Shown here piece by piece: positions 8,250 to 19,100 of a stretch of DNA of 64,000 bases. This DNA comes from Paenibacillus sp. (GTDB lineage: Bacteria; Bacillota; Bacilli; Paenibacillales; Paenibacillaceae). Location: assembly GCA_023512345.1 (NCBI GenBank), contig JAILZT010000016.1:56311-120310 (forward strand), read 5' to 3'. Below the pieces are notes generated by a model, which did no database searches, was not told where the DNA came from, and saw nothing but the letters and a program-made list of their open reading frames with translations. Positions within the stretch are counted from its first letter, which is position 1. Each line of letters starts with the position of its first letter. The position numbers were made by a program, and so were the translations under genes.

Positions 8250-9131
8250 TTATCTATACTTACGAATGAATGACACCGCTCTGCTTATATCCCTTTCAGG
8301 ATGATCTCCAACCTCCCTTTCTACAGTAAGATAACCACTATAGCCTATCTCCTGCAAAGCAGCGAAATAAGCATCAAAATCCACGTCGCCTTCACCTAAC
8401 GGAAGTTCCCGGAATAACGCTCCTGAACTCACAAGTTCCGCAATATTTTTATGATCCATAGGTTGATACCCAATCGCTCCATAAATAACTCTCGGATCAA
8501 AAGGCTGAAGCCGGATACCATCCTTCACATGAGTGTGGACAATATAGTCTTTCAGAAGGTGTACACCTTTCACCGGATCATCCCCAGTAACCATGACCAT
8601 GTTGGCAGGATCAAAATTTACAGCTACCCCTTTACCTCCAAGTGTATCCAGAAATGATTTTAGATGAGCCGCTGTTTCAGGTCCCGTCTCAATTGCAAAA
8701 TGTCCTTTCATCTCCGAAGCGTACTCGGCAAGCTCGGTACAAGCCTCTTGCATTACCCTAAATACTGGATCTGTCGGGTCTTCCGGTACGATCCCGATAT
8801 GGGTTGTAACCACATTACATCCCAAATCCATTGCTAGATCTAGAATGCGTTTGGACTTCTCGATCTTGGTGGGATTCTCAACGTGATCCTGGAAACCATG
8901 ACCTCCAAGGTCGCCGCACAATGCGGATACCTCTAGACCCATACCCGTTATAATTTTTTTTAACTCCTTACGTCTATTGGCTGACAGGTTACCCGGATCC
9001 ATTTCGCCGGAAACCGCCCATATTTGAACGCCATCTGCACCGATCTCCTTCGCCTTGTTAAGACCTTCTCTTACTCCGACGCCGAAGCCGTCTATGATTA
9101 CGCCTATTTTATTCGTTAGTGATATCCCCAC
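8250..9131 (-). CDS. Sugar phosphate isomerase/epimerase (AP endonuclease 2-type TIM barrel)
   Basis: A 293-aa member of the xylose-isomerase-like TIM-barrel superfamily. Metal-ligand segments expected for the family are visible: FAIETGPE (Glu), NFDPANM (Asp), VHTHVKDG (His) and YLTVEREVGD (Glu). The family isomerises or epimerises free or phosphorylated sugars and inositol intermediates. It is followed by the SGNH hydrolase and preceded by a second, only distantly similar isomerase. The pair, next to three Gfo/Idh-type oxidoreductases, suggests an oxidise-epimerise-reduce route for an unusual sugar. Confidence 0.88.
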   Translation of the reverse strand: MGISLTNKIGVIIDGFGVGVREGLNKAKEIGADGVQIWAVSGEMDPGNLSANRRKELKKIITGMGLEVSALCGDLGGHGFQDHVENPTKIEKSKRILDLAMDLGCNVVTTHIGIVPEDPTDPVFRVMQEACTELAEYASEMKGHFAIETGPETAAHLKSFLDTLGGKGVAVNFDPANMVMVTGDDPVKGVHLLKDYIVHTHVKDGIRLQPFDPRVIYGAIGYQPMDHKNIAELVSSGALFRELPLGEGDVDFDAYFAALQEIGYSGYLTVEREVGDHPERDISRAVSFIRKYR

Positions 9132-9168
9132 CGTACACCCTCCAGTTTCACTTGAAAATATAAGAAAG

Positions 9169-10017
9169 TTATAAGACGCTGCGTCCTAGGATAACATCCA
9201 TCGAGGCGGAGGTATTATAAATAATCTGCTCCGTATGGTGCGCGTAGTTCGGAATCATCTCAGCCGCCGCATATCCATCATAGCCAATTTCTTTAAAAGC
9301 CGCCATCACCGCAGGGTAATCAACATCACCTGCAAGCAAATCGACAAACCCGTGCAATCCACCTGCTTCGCGGCGATAATCCTTGAAATGGACCTTCTTG
9401 ATGCGACTGCCCAGGATGCGGATCCAATGCTCCGGATAGCCGGAATGCACGACGTTTCCTACATCAAAGTAAGAACCAACGAACGGGGAGTCGATGGAAT
9501 CTATAAATTGACGCATCTCGAGCGGGGAGAGCAGGAACTTGTTCCAAACATTCTCGATACCGATGGATACGCCTGTCTGCTCCGCAAAGGGAGCCAGCCC
9601 GCTAATGCATTGCTGAGCGCGCTCATAAGCTTTGTCGTATTCGATTACATCACAGCCCGGAATAAAATCAACCCCGACAGCACCTGGAATGACTAGAATC
9701 GTATCTGCACCCAAAGCCGATGCCATCTCAAGTTGTTTTTTGCATATATCCATGGCCTTCGTTCGTGTCGCTTCGGATTCACTAGTCATCGAATGTGACC
9801 AATACAAGCCCGTAGCCAATCCGCTGATCTCAAGTCCCAGATCCGTGATTTGTTCTCGAAGTACCGAAGCTTCCTGGTCTGTTGTCTCGAGCCCTAACTC
9901 TCCGGACTCATTCAACGACAGTTCAATACCGTCGAATCCAGCCTTTTTAGCCAGCTTCGCACACTCCAAGATTGGCTTCCCTTCCGGAAATGACCAGATA
10001 TTAATGCCCTTCTTCAT
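9169..10017 (-). CDS. Sugar phosphate isomerase/epimerase (second paralogue)
   Basis: A 282-aa TIM-barrel protein of the same superfamily as the next gene, but clearly distinct. Candidate metal ligands are in IGIENVWNKF, SYFDVGNVVH, KVHFKDYRRE and YAAAEMIPNY. The start at 10017 follows GGAGGGG and lies 25 bp after the stop of the upstream oxidoreductase gene; a frame 24 codons longer would overlap that gene. The W-N motif after the conserved glutamate and the HFKDYRR segment recall hexulose- or tagaturonate-type epimerases, but I cannot fix the substrate. Confidence 0.88.
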   Translation of the reverse strand: MKKGINIWSFPEGKPILECAKLAKKAGFDGIELSLNESGELGLETTDQEASVLREQITDLGLEISGLATGLYWSHSMTSESEATRTKAMDICKKQLEMASALGADTILVIPGAVGVDFIPGCDVIEYDKAYERAQQCISGLAPFAEQTGVSIGIENVWNKFLLSPLEMRQFIDSIDSPFVGSYFDVGNVVHSGYPEHWIRILGSRIKKVHFKDYRREAGGLHGFVDLLAGDVDYPAVMAAFKEIGYDGYAAAEMIPNYAHHTEQIIYNTSASMDVILGRSVL

Positions 10018-10042
10018 GTTTACCCCTCCAACACCTTGATTT

Positions 10043-11164
10043 TTAATCCCAAGCAATGTTACAAAAGGTACCCATTTCAGCGGATTCATTCGCTTTCAAA
10101 CATAATAATGCACTAAGCAGACCATCATCCAACGTGGTAGCCGATTTCTCTTCGCCGCGTAGAACTTTCAAATAGTTGCTTATCAGCAGTTGATCCCCTC
10201 CACCATGACCGTCATAGGCTTCTAAATCGAGCTTATGCGTCTCCACACGAGGTTCATGATGCATAAATACTTTCAACTCTCCCGTATACCAATCAAATTC
10301 AATCGTTCCTTTGTACCCGAGCAGTGTTGCACCTCTTCTGGCGGCTCCCCGTCGGGCAAAGAAATTTTGTGAATAGTTCACATGCATACCCGACTCATAA
10401 CGTATTAGTGCGCTTCCGGAATCCTCGTTGCCAGTGTCCTCAGCGAAGCAGCAGTATTCGCCATAATCATGATTGAGCGCACTGTCCGGACAAGTATACT
10501 TTTCTTCACAGTTCTTGCACATCAGTTGAGCTGGTTTGTTTCCTTTAAAGATTTGCTTTGATTTCATTGCACATATGGAAACAGGTTTAAGACCGACTAA
10601 ATAATTTACATAATCGAAATCATGCGTCGCTTTTTGAAGAAACAATCCTCCTGAAATGCTCTCGTCTCTGTACCAATTCTGATAATAAACCGCTCCATAG
10701 GGGACGTTATTCACGGCTTGAACATGCTCAACGGTGCCTATTTTCCCCGAATCAATAATTTCTTTAGCCAACTTTATCAGTGGAGTATTTCTTAACGGAA
10801 ACGAGACGACAACTTGGGATTGAGACGCCTCGTATCCTGCTTTTAATCTAAATAGATCGGTGTAAGTCGTAGCGACTGGTTTTTCAAGAAATAACGTTAA
10901 GTTTCGTTCTAATACCTTTAGAGCCATTTCCGTATGCAGATCACATCGAGTACCGATTACCACACCGTCTAATTGAACTGAATCAAGCATTTCTTCAATA
11001 TTTTCATAAAATAGGATGTGTTCTGCTTCATCTTTCAGCTGTGCTTTGATTTTTGCTATCCCGGGATCCGCTATCGCAACAACCCGACTATCAGGGTCTA
11101 GTTTGGGCACATAACCCATTAGACTACTAGCTCTCACTCCGTATCCGACAACGCCAATTCTCAT
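10043..11164 (-). CDS. Gfo/Idh/MocA family oxidoreductase with cysteine cluster
   Basis: A 373-aa NAD(P)-dependent sugar dehydrogenase-like protein. The Rossmann loop is VVGYGVRASS near the N-terminus, and LFLEKPVATTY carries the conserved EKP lysine. The C-terminal alpha/beta domain follows. Residues about 215-240 hold CKNCEEKYTC and a later CC pair, a cysteine-rich insert seen in a subset of this family and possibly a metal site. It overlaps the preceding gene by 4 bp (ATGA) and so is translationally coupled to it. Likely acts on an oligosaccharide-derived sugar. Confidence 0.9.
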   Translation of the reverse strand: MRIGVVGYGVRASSLMGYVPKLDPDSRVVAIADPGIAKIKAQLKDEAEHILFYENIEEMLDSVQLDGVVIGTRCDLHTEMALKVLERNLTLFLEKPVATTYTDLFRLKAGYEASQSQVVVSFPLRNTPLIKLAKEIIDSGKIGTVEHVQAVNNVPYGAVYYQNWYRDESISGGLFLQKATHDFDYVNYLVGLKPVSICAMKSKQIFKGNKPAQLMCKNCEEKYTCPDSALNHDYGEYCCFAEDTGNEDSGSALIRYESGMHVNYSQNFFARRGAARRGATLLGYKGTIEFDWYTGELKVFMHHEPRVETHKLDLEAYDGHGGGDQLLISNYLKVLRGEEKSATTLDDGLLSALLCLKANESAEMGTFCNIAWD

Positions 11165-12012
11165 TGTTTAACCTCCGGAACAGGTAATTCAATCCATTGA
11201 TAAGGCGTTTGCATGGCTTTATTACCATACTCAATCAAAGTGATCACTAGTATCGTTTCTTCAGGTGGAACGGTAGATATACCGGTTTTGAAGAAATGTA
11301 CCAAATCATCGATAAAAGCTGCAAAAAAATCCGCTTCTGCTGTGACTCTGGCAGATTCACCGTTCTCATATTGCAGGGTCAGAAGAAAAGGACTGTTTTG
11401 AATATGAAGAATACTGGCTTGCCGTCCGTTTGGATACTCGATCAACAAGGAAGGTGCCAATTCAGTACCCACGGACATGACACGCTTGGCTCCGACACCC
11501 ATCAGGGATACGATCGGCTCAATCTGATGAACGGCATAGTTATAATATTTGCCTGGTCCTTGACTGAATAACGTATCGATTTCCCTATTGCGTGCATCCG
11601 CATATTCAGGAGCAAATCGTAAAGCCGAAGAGGAATATAGCGGCGTGTTATGCTGAGCTGCCCGTTCGTACATTTTGATTGCGGTCTCCCGATCAGGAGC
11701 GAAGGTTTTATCCACGTATGTGGGTTTGCCGGACTGCAAAGGAAGCAAGGACAGCTCTTCATGAAATTCCGGGTGATCAGGTGAGAGCACGATTATATAA
11801 TCGCTGCTGTCAATGACCGCTTGAATCGTAGGCAATAGCTCAATGCCCTTGTCGCTGCACCAGTCTGCATTAGTTCTTCCGTTAGGCGCATCCACTTTAC
11901 CGTAAGCACAGGTTACCTTCATTGCTCCACCGGATGACTGTTCGATCCAATCTGGATACTGGTTCGCATGCCATTCATCAAGAAAATAGTCAATAAAGCC
12001 AATTTTTTTCAT
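11161..12012 (-). CDS. Gfo/Idh/MocA-like protein lacking the usual glycine loop
   Basis: A 283-aa protein, about 80 residues shorter than its two neighbours. The N-terminus (KKIGFIDYFLDEWHANQYP) has the first beta strand of a Rossmann fold but not a GxGxxG/A loop. Further on, YVDKTFAPDRETAIKMYE takes the place of the EKP segment and supplies a lysine. The gene overlaps both neighbours by 4 bp, so the three are made together. It may bind a nucleotide differently or act as a partner subunit; the missing glycine loop makes a plain NAD-dehydrogenase role less certain. Confidence 0.75.
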   Translation of the reverse strand: MKKIGFIDYFLDEWHANQYPDWIEQSSGGAMKVTCAYGKVDAPNGRTNADWCSDKGIELLPTIQAVIDSSDYIIVLSPDHPEFHEELSLLPLQSGKPTYVDKTFAPDRETAIKMYERAAQHNTPLYSSSALRFAPEYADARNREIDTLFSQGPGKYYNYAVHQIEPIVSLMGVGAKRVMSVGTELAPSLLIEYPNGRQASILHIQNSPFLLTLQYENGESARVTAEADFFAAFIDDLVHFFKTGISTVPPEETILVITLIEYGNKAMQTPYQWIELPVPEVKQ

Positions 12013-13091
12013 ATCGCGTCCTCCTTAGTACTATCGAATACTATCTCTCTGTTTATTTCGGATGAATCATAAATGCCCTGGATAATTTTCGACGAGAGAA
12101 TCACGGTATCGATATGGGAAGCCAGTTTCTCGCCGGTCCGGATACACTCTAAGAAGGAATCGATCTCGGTTTGGAACATTTCATCGGATCTGTAGGTAGG
12201 TGTTGTCTCAAGTAATACGCCATCCTTCTCTCCGTACACTACAAATCCTTTTCCATATTGCAGACGGATTCCAGCCTTACTCCCGAGTATGTCAATGTAC
12301 ATTTCTTCTGCGCCAATATTTTGTGCCCAAGCGCCATTTAATGAAATCGTTGGACCTTCTGTTCTGATCATGGCCGTTACGAAATCATCCACATCATAAG
12401 TTCCGGAAAAGTTCGGTGGACCTGCCCACATGTTGATATAGGAATAATTCGGCATATCCAAACCCAATTTACTGTACGTCTGCCCGGATACCGTCTTCGG
12501 AAGCGGGTCCCCCAAGCAATACATGACAATATCCAGGAAATGAACGCCCCAGTCAATCAGTGCACCGCCTCCAGCAATGGATTTGGTCGTAAATGCACCT
12601 CCCAGTCCGGGAATCGAACGTTGAGATCTGAAGCTGACGTAAACATGGTAGACTTCACCAAGCTCTCCATTGGTGATCATCTTCTTGATCAGATTTACAC
12701 CTGTATTAAATCGGTTCACTACACCAATATTCAACACACGTCCAGATTCATGCTGAGCCTTCTGCATTTCTAACGCTTCAGCATATGTTCTTGCAGCCGG
12801 CTTCTCGCACAGTACGTTCTTGCCTGCACGTAAGCAATCGATGGAGATAGCCGCATGTACATCATTTGATGTACATACGGATACCGCTTCAATCTCGGGG
12901 TCATTCAGTGCAACATGGTAATCTTCAATCGCTTCCCCACAGTTATAGTCTAATACCGCTTTATCCGCTTTCTCTTTGATAATATCGCAGAAATACTTAA
13001 TTTCGGCATTCGGGTTAGCCAAATATGCTGGAATATGAGTACCGTTCGCAATATTACCGCATCCGATGACGGCGACTTTGATCTTGTTCAA
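12009..13091 (-). CDS. Gfo/Idh/MocA family oxidoreductase
   Basis: A 360-aa NAD(P)-binding oxidoreductase with a complete loop VAVIGCGNIANG near the N-terminus, the EKP motif in VLCEKPAARTY and, in the C-terminal domain, DWGVHFLDIVMYCLG with the conserved Asp and His that bind substrate. Family members oxidise or reduce sugars, inositols or sugar acids. First of three consecutive oxidoreductase genes and 46 bp downstream of the giant lyase gene A. It may start the oxidise-isomerise-reduce route for the released sugar. Confidence 0.92.
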   Translation of the reverse strand: MNKIKVAVIGCGNIANGTHIPAYLANPNAEIKYFCDIIKEKADKAVLDYNCGEAIEDYHVALNDPEIEAVSVCTSNDVHAAISIDCLRAGKNVLCEKPAARTYAEALEMQKAQHESGRVLNIGVVNRFNTGVNLIKKMITNGELGEVYHVYVSFRSQRSIPGLGGAFTTKSIAGGGALIDWGVHFLDIVMYCLGDPLPKTVSGQTYSKLGLDMPNYSYINMWAGPPNFSGTYDVDDFVTAMIRTEGPTISLNGAWAQNIGAEEMYIDILGSKAGIRLQYGKGFVVYGEKDGVLLETTPTYRSDEMFQTEIDSFLECIRTGEKLASHIDTVILSSKIIQGIYDSSEINREIVFDSTKEDAI

Positions 13092-13137
13092 GGTAAGTTC
13101 CTCCTAAGATTAATGAAGTGAAATAATCAAAGAGCCA

Positions 13138-16100
13138 TTAGTGTCCCAACACGATTTTGACCTTCGGATCTGATCCTATATCTTGACTTTTCTCGGTTGT
13201 GTCGCCCATATAGGTCACACTGAATTTGTAGGTCCCGGGAAGCATTTCCTTTACAGCAACACCACCAGTGATGGTTCCGAATGGATTCCAACCGTTTGCG
13301 TAGAACTTTACAACTACATCATTCTTCAACGCTTTTCCCTTACTGTCTTCCACGGATACTTTTACATTAACAGTCTGAAATACGACAGTTGGATTCACAC
13401 CGGTATCCTGACTCACTTCCTGATAAGATCCCTGATAATTCATACGGATGGAATACGGTCCAGCTAACAGTTCCTTCACTGCTTCGCCCTGAACGGTTAT
13501 TCCAAATGGCCTCGAGCCTTCCGCATCGTACGTTACTGTTCCGCCGTCCAACGGAATCCCTTGACTATCTTTCAGTTTTACCTTGACTTGGATTGTCTTG
13601 AATACGACCGAAGGTTTTGCATCGATTTCCTGACTTATCTCCTGGTATATCCCTTGGTATTTCATGCCGAACTTATACGAATTACCAGCTAGAGATTTGC
13701 TTGCTTTCCCCGTTTCGTCCGTAACACCGAAGTCTTTCCAACCATTGTCATAGTACGTGATCGTCCCTCCGCTCAACGGATTGCCTTGGCTGTCTTGGAG
13801 CATGACGGTAACTGGGTCACGATAAGGCAGAGTCAAGGAAGGTCCGTCAACAGACCAATTCCCGGCTGCATCGCTTGCTTCGATCTTGAACGTATAGGTG
13901 GTATTGTGTACAAGCCCGCTTACCATATAGCTGCTTTCATTCCGACCGACCGTGCCGAGCAGATTCCCATTCTGATACACCCGGTATTCCGACAGATCGG
14001 TTTGATCCGCACCGCTCCAAGTAAGCATTACATCCCCTTTAGAAGGACTGGACGCCTCAAGATTCATGTTCGACCAAACAGGCGGTTCTGCATCACTCAC
14101 TTGAATCGACACCGATCTCAACGATTGAAGCTGAATTTTATTGCCGGCTGCATCAGTCACGATCGCTTTCGATACACCGATACTTCCCGCTCCCACATCT
14201 GACTTGGTCTTGAACAGAACCTTCAGTAATTCAGGTGCTTCATCAACCGCATCTCCGGTATTTGATGATACCAGTCTTATTTCACCATTGGAGGCGTTGT
14301 CTTCAGTTGATATCAATTGCGTTCCGTCCCGCAGGCTTTCAGCCTTTACAAATTGAAACTTATTGCTGTCATAAGCGAGATGGATATCCTGCGCTGAAAC
14401 GCCATGTACATGTTGAAGACCAACGTTCAGGGCGAATTCACCAGACACGGGGCTCTTTTCCGGTACAGTTAGTGTTACCGCAGGCGCCGATGCTTCGTCC
14501 TTGTACAAAGCTACGTAGTCAAACTCATAGGTGCCTGTATACCGGTTGGAGCTGAGTCGCACTGTATCAATGCTGCTTACTTGAACATTGTTATTATAGT
14601 AAGGGATGCCCGTTACCTTAAATGTTCCGCTTTCCGTATCCAGAGTTCCTGGAGTATCCACACTACCTTTATAGCTTTTGAACATATCCGCTTTCAAAAT
14701 GAGATCATAGGTTTTGGTCGCGGTATTCACTTCCATCCGTACCGTAACCCACTGGTCGCGTGTTATTGGATAGAAGGCAGAATCGGCGGGAATAAACCTT
14801 GCAGTATTGGTACCGTTCGCTTGAACCCAATAGCCCATGTATCCCGAGGAAAATCCTGTGAACCTGGCAACCGTCTGTGCATTCCCTATAAGGTCCAAAT
14901 TATAGCTCCCGTAGTCATGATTCAGTTTGTTGAACTTAAACTTGGTTTCGAATATGAGCTTTCCGCTCATAGGAGATACGGTTCGTTCCGCAACAAAGGC
15001 ATTACGGTATTCGGTATTCTGGTTCGTGTTAACGTAATCATTATCAATCAGCTTTAAGGAATTCCCTGCGGCACCCTGTGTCGGTTCCAATGCGGCCGAT
15101 CCATAAGGGGCTATAATTTTCCAGCCGTTTAACCCTGACACGCTGCCTGCCGGACTCCGATCAAAGGTTTCGAAAAATGATTCGCTCTGCTCGGTATTCA
15201 GCGTATTTACCCCTATTGAAGGACCTGAGTCCGATTCATTCCCGGCCTTATCCACCGCTTCAATTCTGAATCGGTAGAAAGTTCCAGGCTGCAGATTCAA
15301 TACGTCATAGACTTGGCTGGTCACCGTAGCCACCTGAGTCTCTACCGAACCTTCAATCTTATAAATTTGGTAGTTGTTAACCTTGCCCGAGTTATCCCCG
15401 GCGCCTTCCCATGCTAATCTAGCCATGTCACGATCAATGATCGGAATCTCAAGGGAAGCATTAGTCCACGAAGGCTGCGTAAGATCTGTTGTATTCGCGA
15501 CGGCGATATTGCTCAATTTAGAATAATTGTCCGATAGGTCGACAGCTTTTACCGCAATGTTATAGGCGGTTGAAGGCGCTAACCCGGTGACCTCATAATT
15601 GAGGGTGTCAGCGTCCACTCTTCCAACCTCCAGATCATTTGCGTAGATGGCATATCCTTGGATACCCACATTGTCCGTCGAAGCGCCCCACTCTACCTTG
15701 ACCGATGTTTCCCCGATGGCTCCAAGGCTTACATTTCCTGGAGCTGTCGGCCGGATCTCATCCTCCTTGACCTCTACCAATCCCAGCCAATCCATATTCA
15801 TGGCTCCGCCGGAACTCCACATCGTGATCTGGATCTTACCCGGCTGGAGCTCCTGGTTCATCCGTACTCGCAGCGACCTCCACTTATCCGGTGCCGTTCC
15901 GAAATCAGCGGTAGTCGGTGCTTCGAATTTGTAACCTGCATTGCCTACCTTCAGAAATCTAGTGGTAATTTGGCCTACCGGGAGATCCCATCCGGCGACA
16001 TATTTGACAATCAGATCATAATGCCCTTGTTTTGGCACCGGTATTTCCCATGTAAGCCACTGTCCCTTATTCAACCAATTGCCCACACCCGTGCCATTGG

Positions 16101-19100
16101 ATAAAAACGGACGATTGGTATAGCGGGTGAATACACCTCCGCCCGATGCGATGAAGGACTCCGCTTCTTGCCCGATCGCCAGGGTGCCCCGGACATCGTC
16201 ATAATCTGTCCTCACATCCGTGGTTAACGGTTGGGACGCACTCAAGCTCCGTAACTTCAAACTTCCGCTCTGACCCGTCATAATGATCGAAGGGCTGTTC
16301 TCCGAATAAAACAGGGTTGGTGAGCCATATTTCTCAAATACAAGTCCCAAAGGACTCTCCTCCACTTCGTAAAGCCCTTCATCAATAGGAAGCTTCCCCC
16401 ATGAAACCGGATTTCCGGCCACGTCACTATGCGCTTTCAGGGGTACTGTTGAATTCACACCATCCACGGTCAATGTCAATGCAATATCTTCCAATGGCTG
16501 CGGCACAGGTGCGTCGTTCAGCTTCAAGGAGTAACTACCTTTTTGCATCTGGATGGTAAGCCTGTCGTCAGCCGTGCTCCAATACAAACCCTGAGCCGAA
16601 ACAACTTCCGCAGCGCTTCCCGCATTCGGGATAGGTTGGCCTTGTTCGTTCCGAACAGCCGTTACGCCCGGGGCATAAATGTGGGATACACTATCTTCCT
16701 CGCTCATCACCATCAGTTGCTTCTGCCCATAGACGATGGTCGAAAGCTCACTGCTTTCTATCAATACCACATTATCCCGGATGAGCTTCGTACCCGCTAC
16801 AAGGAGAACGGTATCTCCCTTCACAGCGATCGCTGCCCCGTCGAACTTGTAAGTTCCCGTGTCCACTAAGCCCTCTTGTATGAGCCGTACAAAGACCTGC
16901 GAACCATCTTCAAAGGTAAGCTTCAGATAATCCCCTAAATTCTCAGACACCACATTCTGCGCATTCCCATTAGTCTTATGAACATCCATAGTCGTTACAA
17001 TAGTGGTGCTCTCTGACTTGGGAGTCGTAAATGCTGCATGTTTCTGATTCGGCTTGGTAGAAAATCTGCCCTCTGGTCTTCTTTCTAGTCCATTCTCATC
17101 AAGATACCTTTCTTCATAAACCGCACTGATCTGGTCGGGTGCATGTATTTTGGTTTTCAGAACGGCTTTCCCTTTAGTGATTGTTGCTCCGGATTGGTCA
17201 CTGTCAACAGTCAGGTTCTCTTCGGCATGAAGCCACCAAGAGAAAGCCGAACCGCCTGCTTGTTGTGAAGCTAGGTTATCGATCGTGACGAACATGGAAG
17301 GCCGAAGATAGATGATGTGCCGGTTCGCCTTGGACAGGCCTCCGCCGTAAGCTTGAGTCGCGTCCCCGCTGACCGAGTCAAAATCCGGGTGAGTCACAAA
17401 ACCGGTGATTTTCCCCTTGGCGGAGAAGTCGTCAAAGGCTTGACCCTTTTTCCCATCATAAGTGATTGCGTTGTGTGCAAAGGTTCGCTTGGTAAAATTG
17501 TTATGATGCGGACTCCAATACCAATCATAATAACCGCTGTCCAGCGCAAGTGTTTCCCCGAAAGCATTAAGGATGAAGCTGTTTTGATCGGAGTGGCTAT
17601 GGTTGTAGCTTCCATAGGGACTGGATTTGAAATACAAGGATACGCGATCACGGTCGTACAGATTCGAGTGCATTGTTACCCAGTCCGTATCTTGAAACCA
17701 CCGGGCCTTCGGCAGGCCGACCGGGGGTATGGGCTGTATGGCAGGGTTGCCGTAGAAATAATCATTCAGTGAAATATAAGGTGGAGATCCATTAGTGATA
17801 TGACCCCACTGCATATTGGGGTCATTATTCATTTCCGCCATACGTTTGTATGCGGTAACACTTGGGGAACCCGGTGGATACTCACTGTCATCCCCAAATA
17901 CTCCTCTTGGCGACCCGTTGGGAAATGCATATAAAGCAAAGTTCCCTTCATTTCGTACAGATGCCTTATCGTACAAGTTCAAACCGCTGGCGCTCAGCAG
18001 CACATCCATGAACTCCTTGCTGAATATAGAGGCCCATTGCCAGTAGCCGCTGCCCTGACTGAAGCCCCCATCCTCGCCTCCCCAAGGCGCCATCAAATTG
18101 ATGTATGCCGGCACGGTCTTGTTAAACCACTCTTCCGCCTCAGGCGTCTCATGCAGCAAAGCGATGGATATAATGCCCATATACCCCATCGCCGTCCACC
18201 CATGTGAGTTATAGGGCTGCTTCAGCATGGAATCGTTGTTGATCAGATCGTCTGCCATCGTTCGGGTACGGACCGTTATCATATTAACAATTGTTTGTCT
18301 TTCCTCTGGTGTAAGAATAGGGTACAACCAATCATAGGCCATAGCAGACTTATAGGCGACCGACCGGTGCACCTGATCCTGAATGATATATCCTGTTGGG
18401 CCCTCCGGATTCCAGGATGCCAACTTCAGCAATCGGGCCTTGGCATTCTGACCAATCTGGGCATCCCCTGATATTAGATAGACAAAAGACGCATCCAACA
18501 TCTGATCGATCGCTGACATCGCACTAGCAGTAAACGCATTAAATGCTATGATATAAGCTTCATCTTGCGGGGCACCCGGCCCATATGGAAAGGAAGGTTC
18601 AGAAGGAATAGGTGCATTTAAATTCGCCCTTACTCCCGCAAGCTTGCTGTCGTAAATCGCCTTCCCCTTCGTCAGAGCGTAAGAGCGAAACTCGGGAAGA
18701 TTCTCGGGATTCGTCCAGACTCGCGGATGCTGCGTTCCGATCGTTGCACCTAAGGTTGCCGCGTCGGGAACCGGGAAAGGAACTGCATCCTCGGCAATAC
18801 GGAAGCGTCTCGGGGATGTCCATTCCGACCAATTCCCCGCTTTTTCGTATCGGACCCTCCAGAACCAGGTCCCGGTTTCAAATATCTCCGGGAAATTATA
18901 AAAGTTTCTGGAAACCGTTGAGGCTTCATAAGCCACATCAGTAAAGTCGGCGCTCAGAGCTACTTGAAGTTGATATTGCTCGGCCCCCTCAATATAAGCC
19001 CATCGGAAGTCCGGTGGATTCTGATGGATCTCCGCTTTGTCCTCGGGAAGATACGGCATTTGCAGCCCTTTCCATTCCGGCCAAGAGGGTGTTGCCTCAA

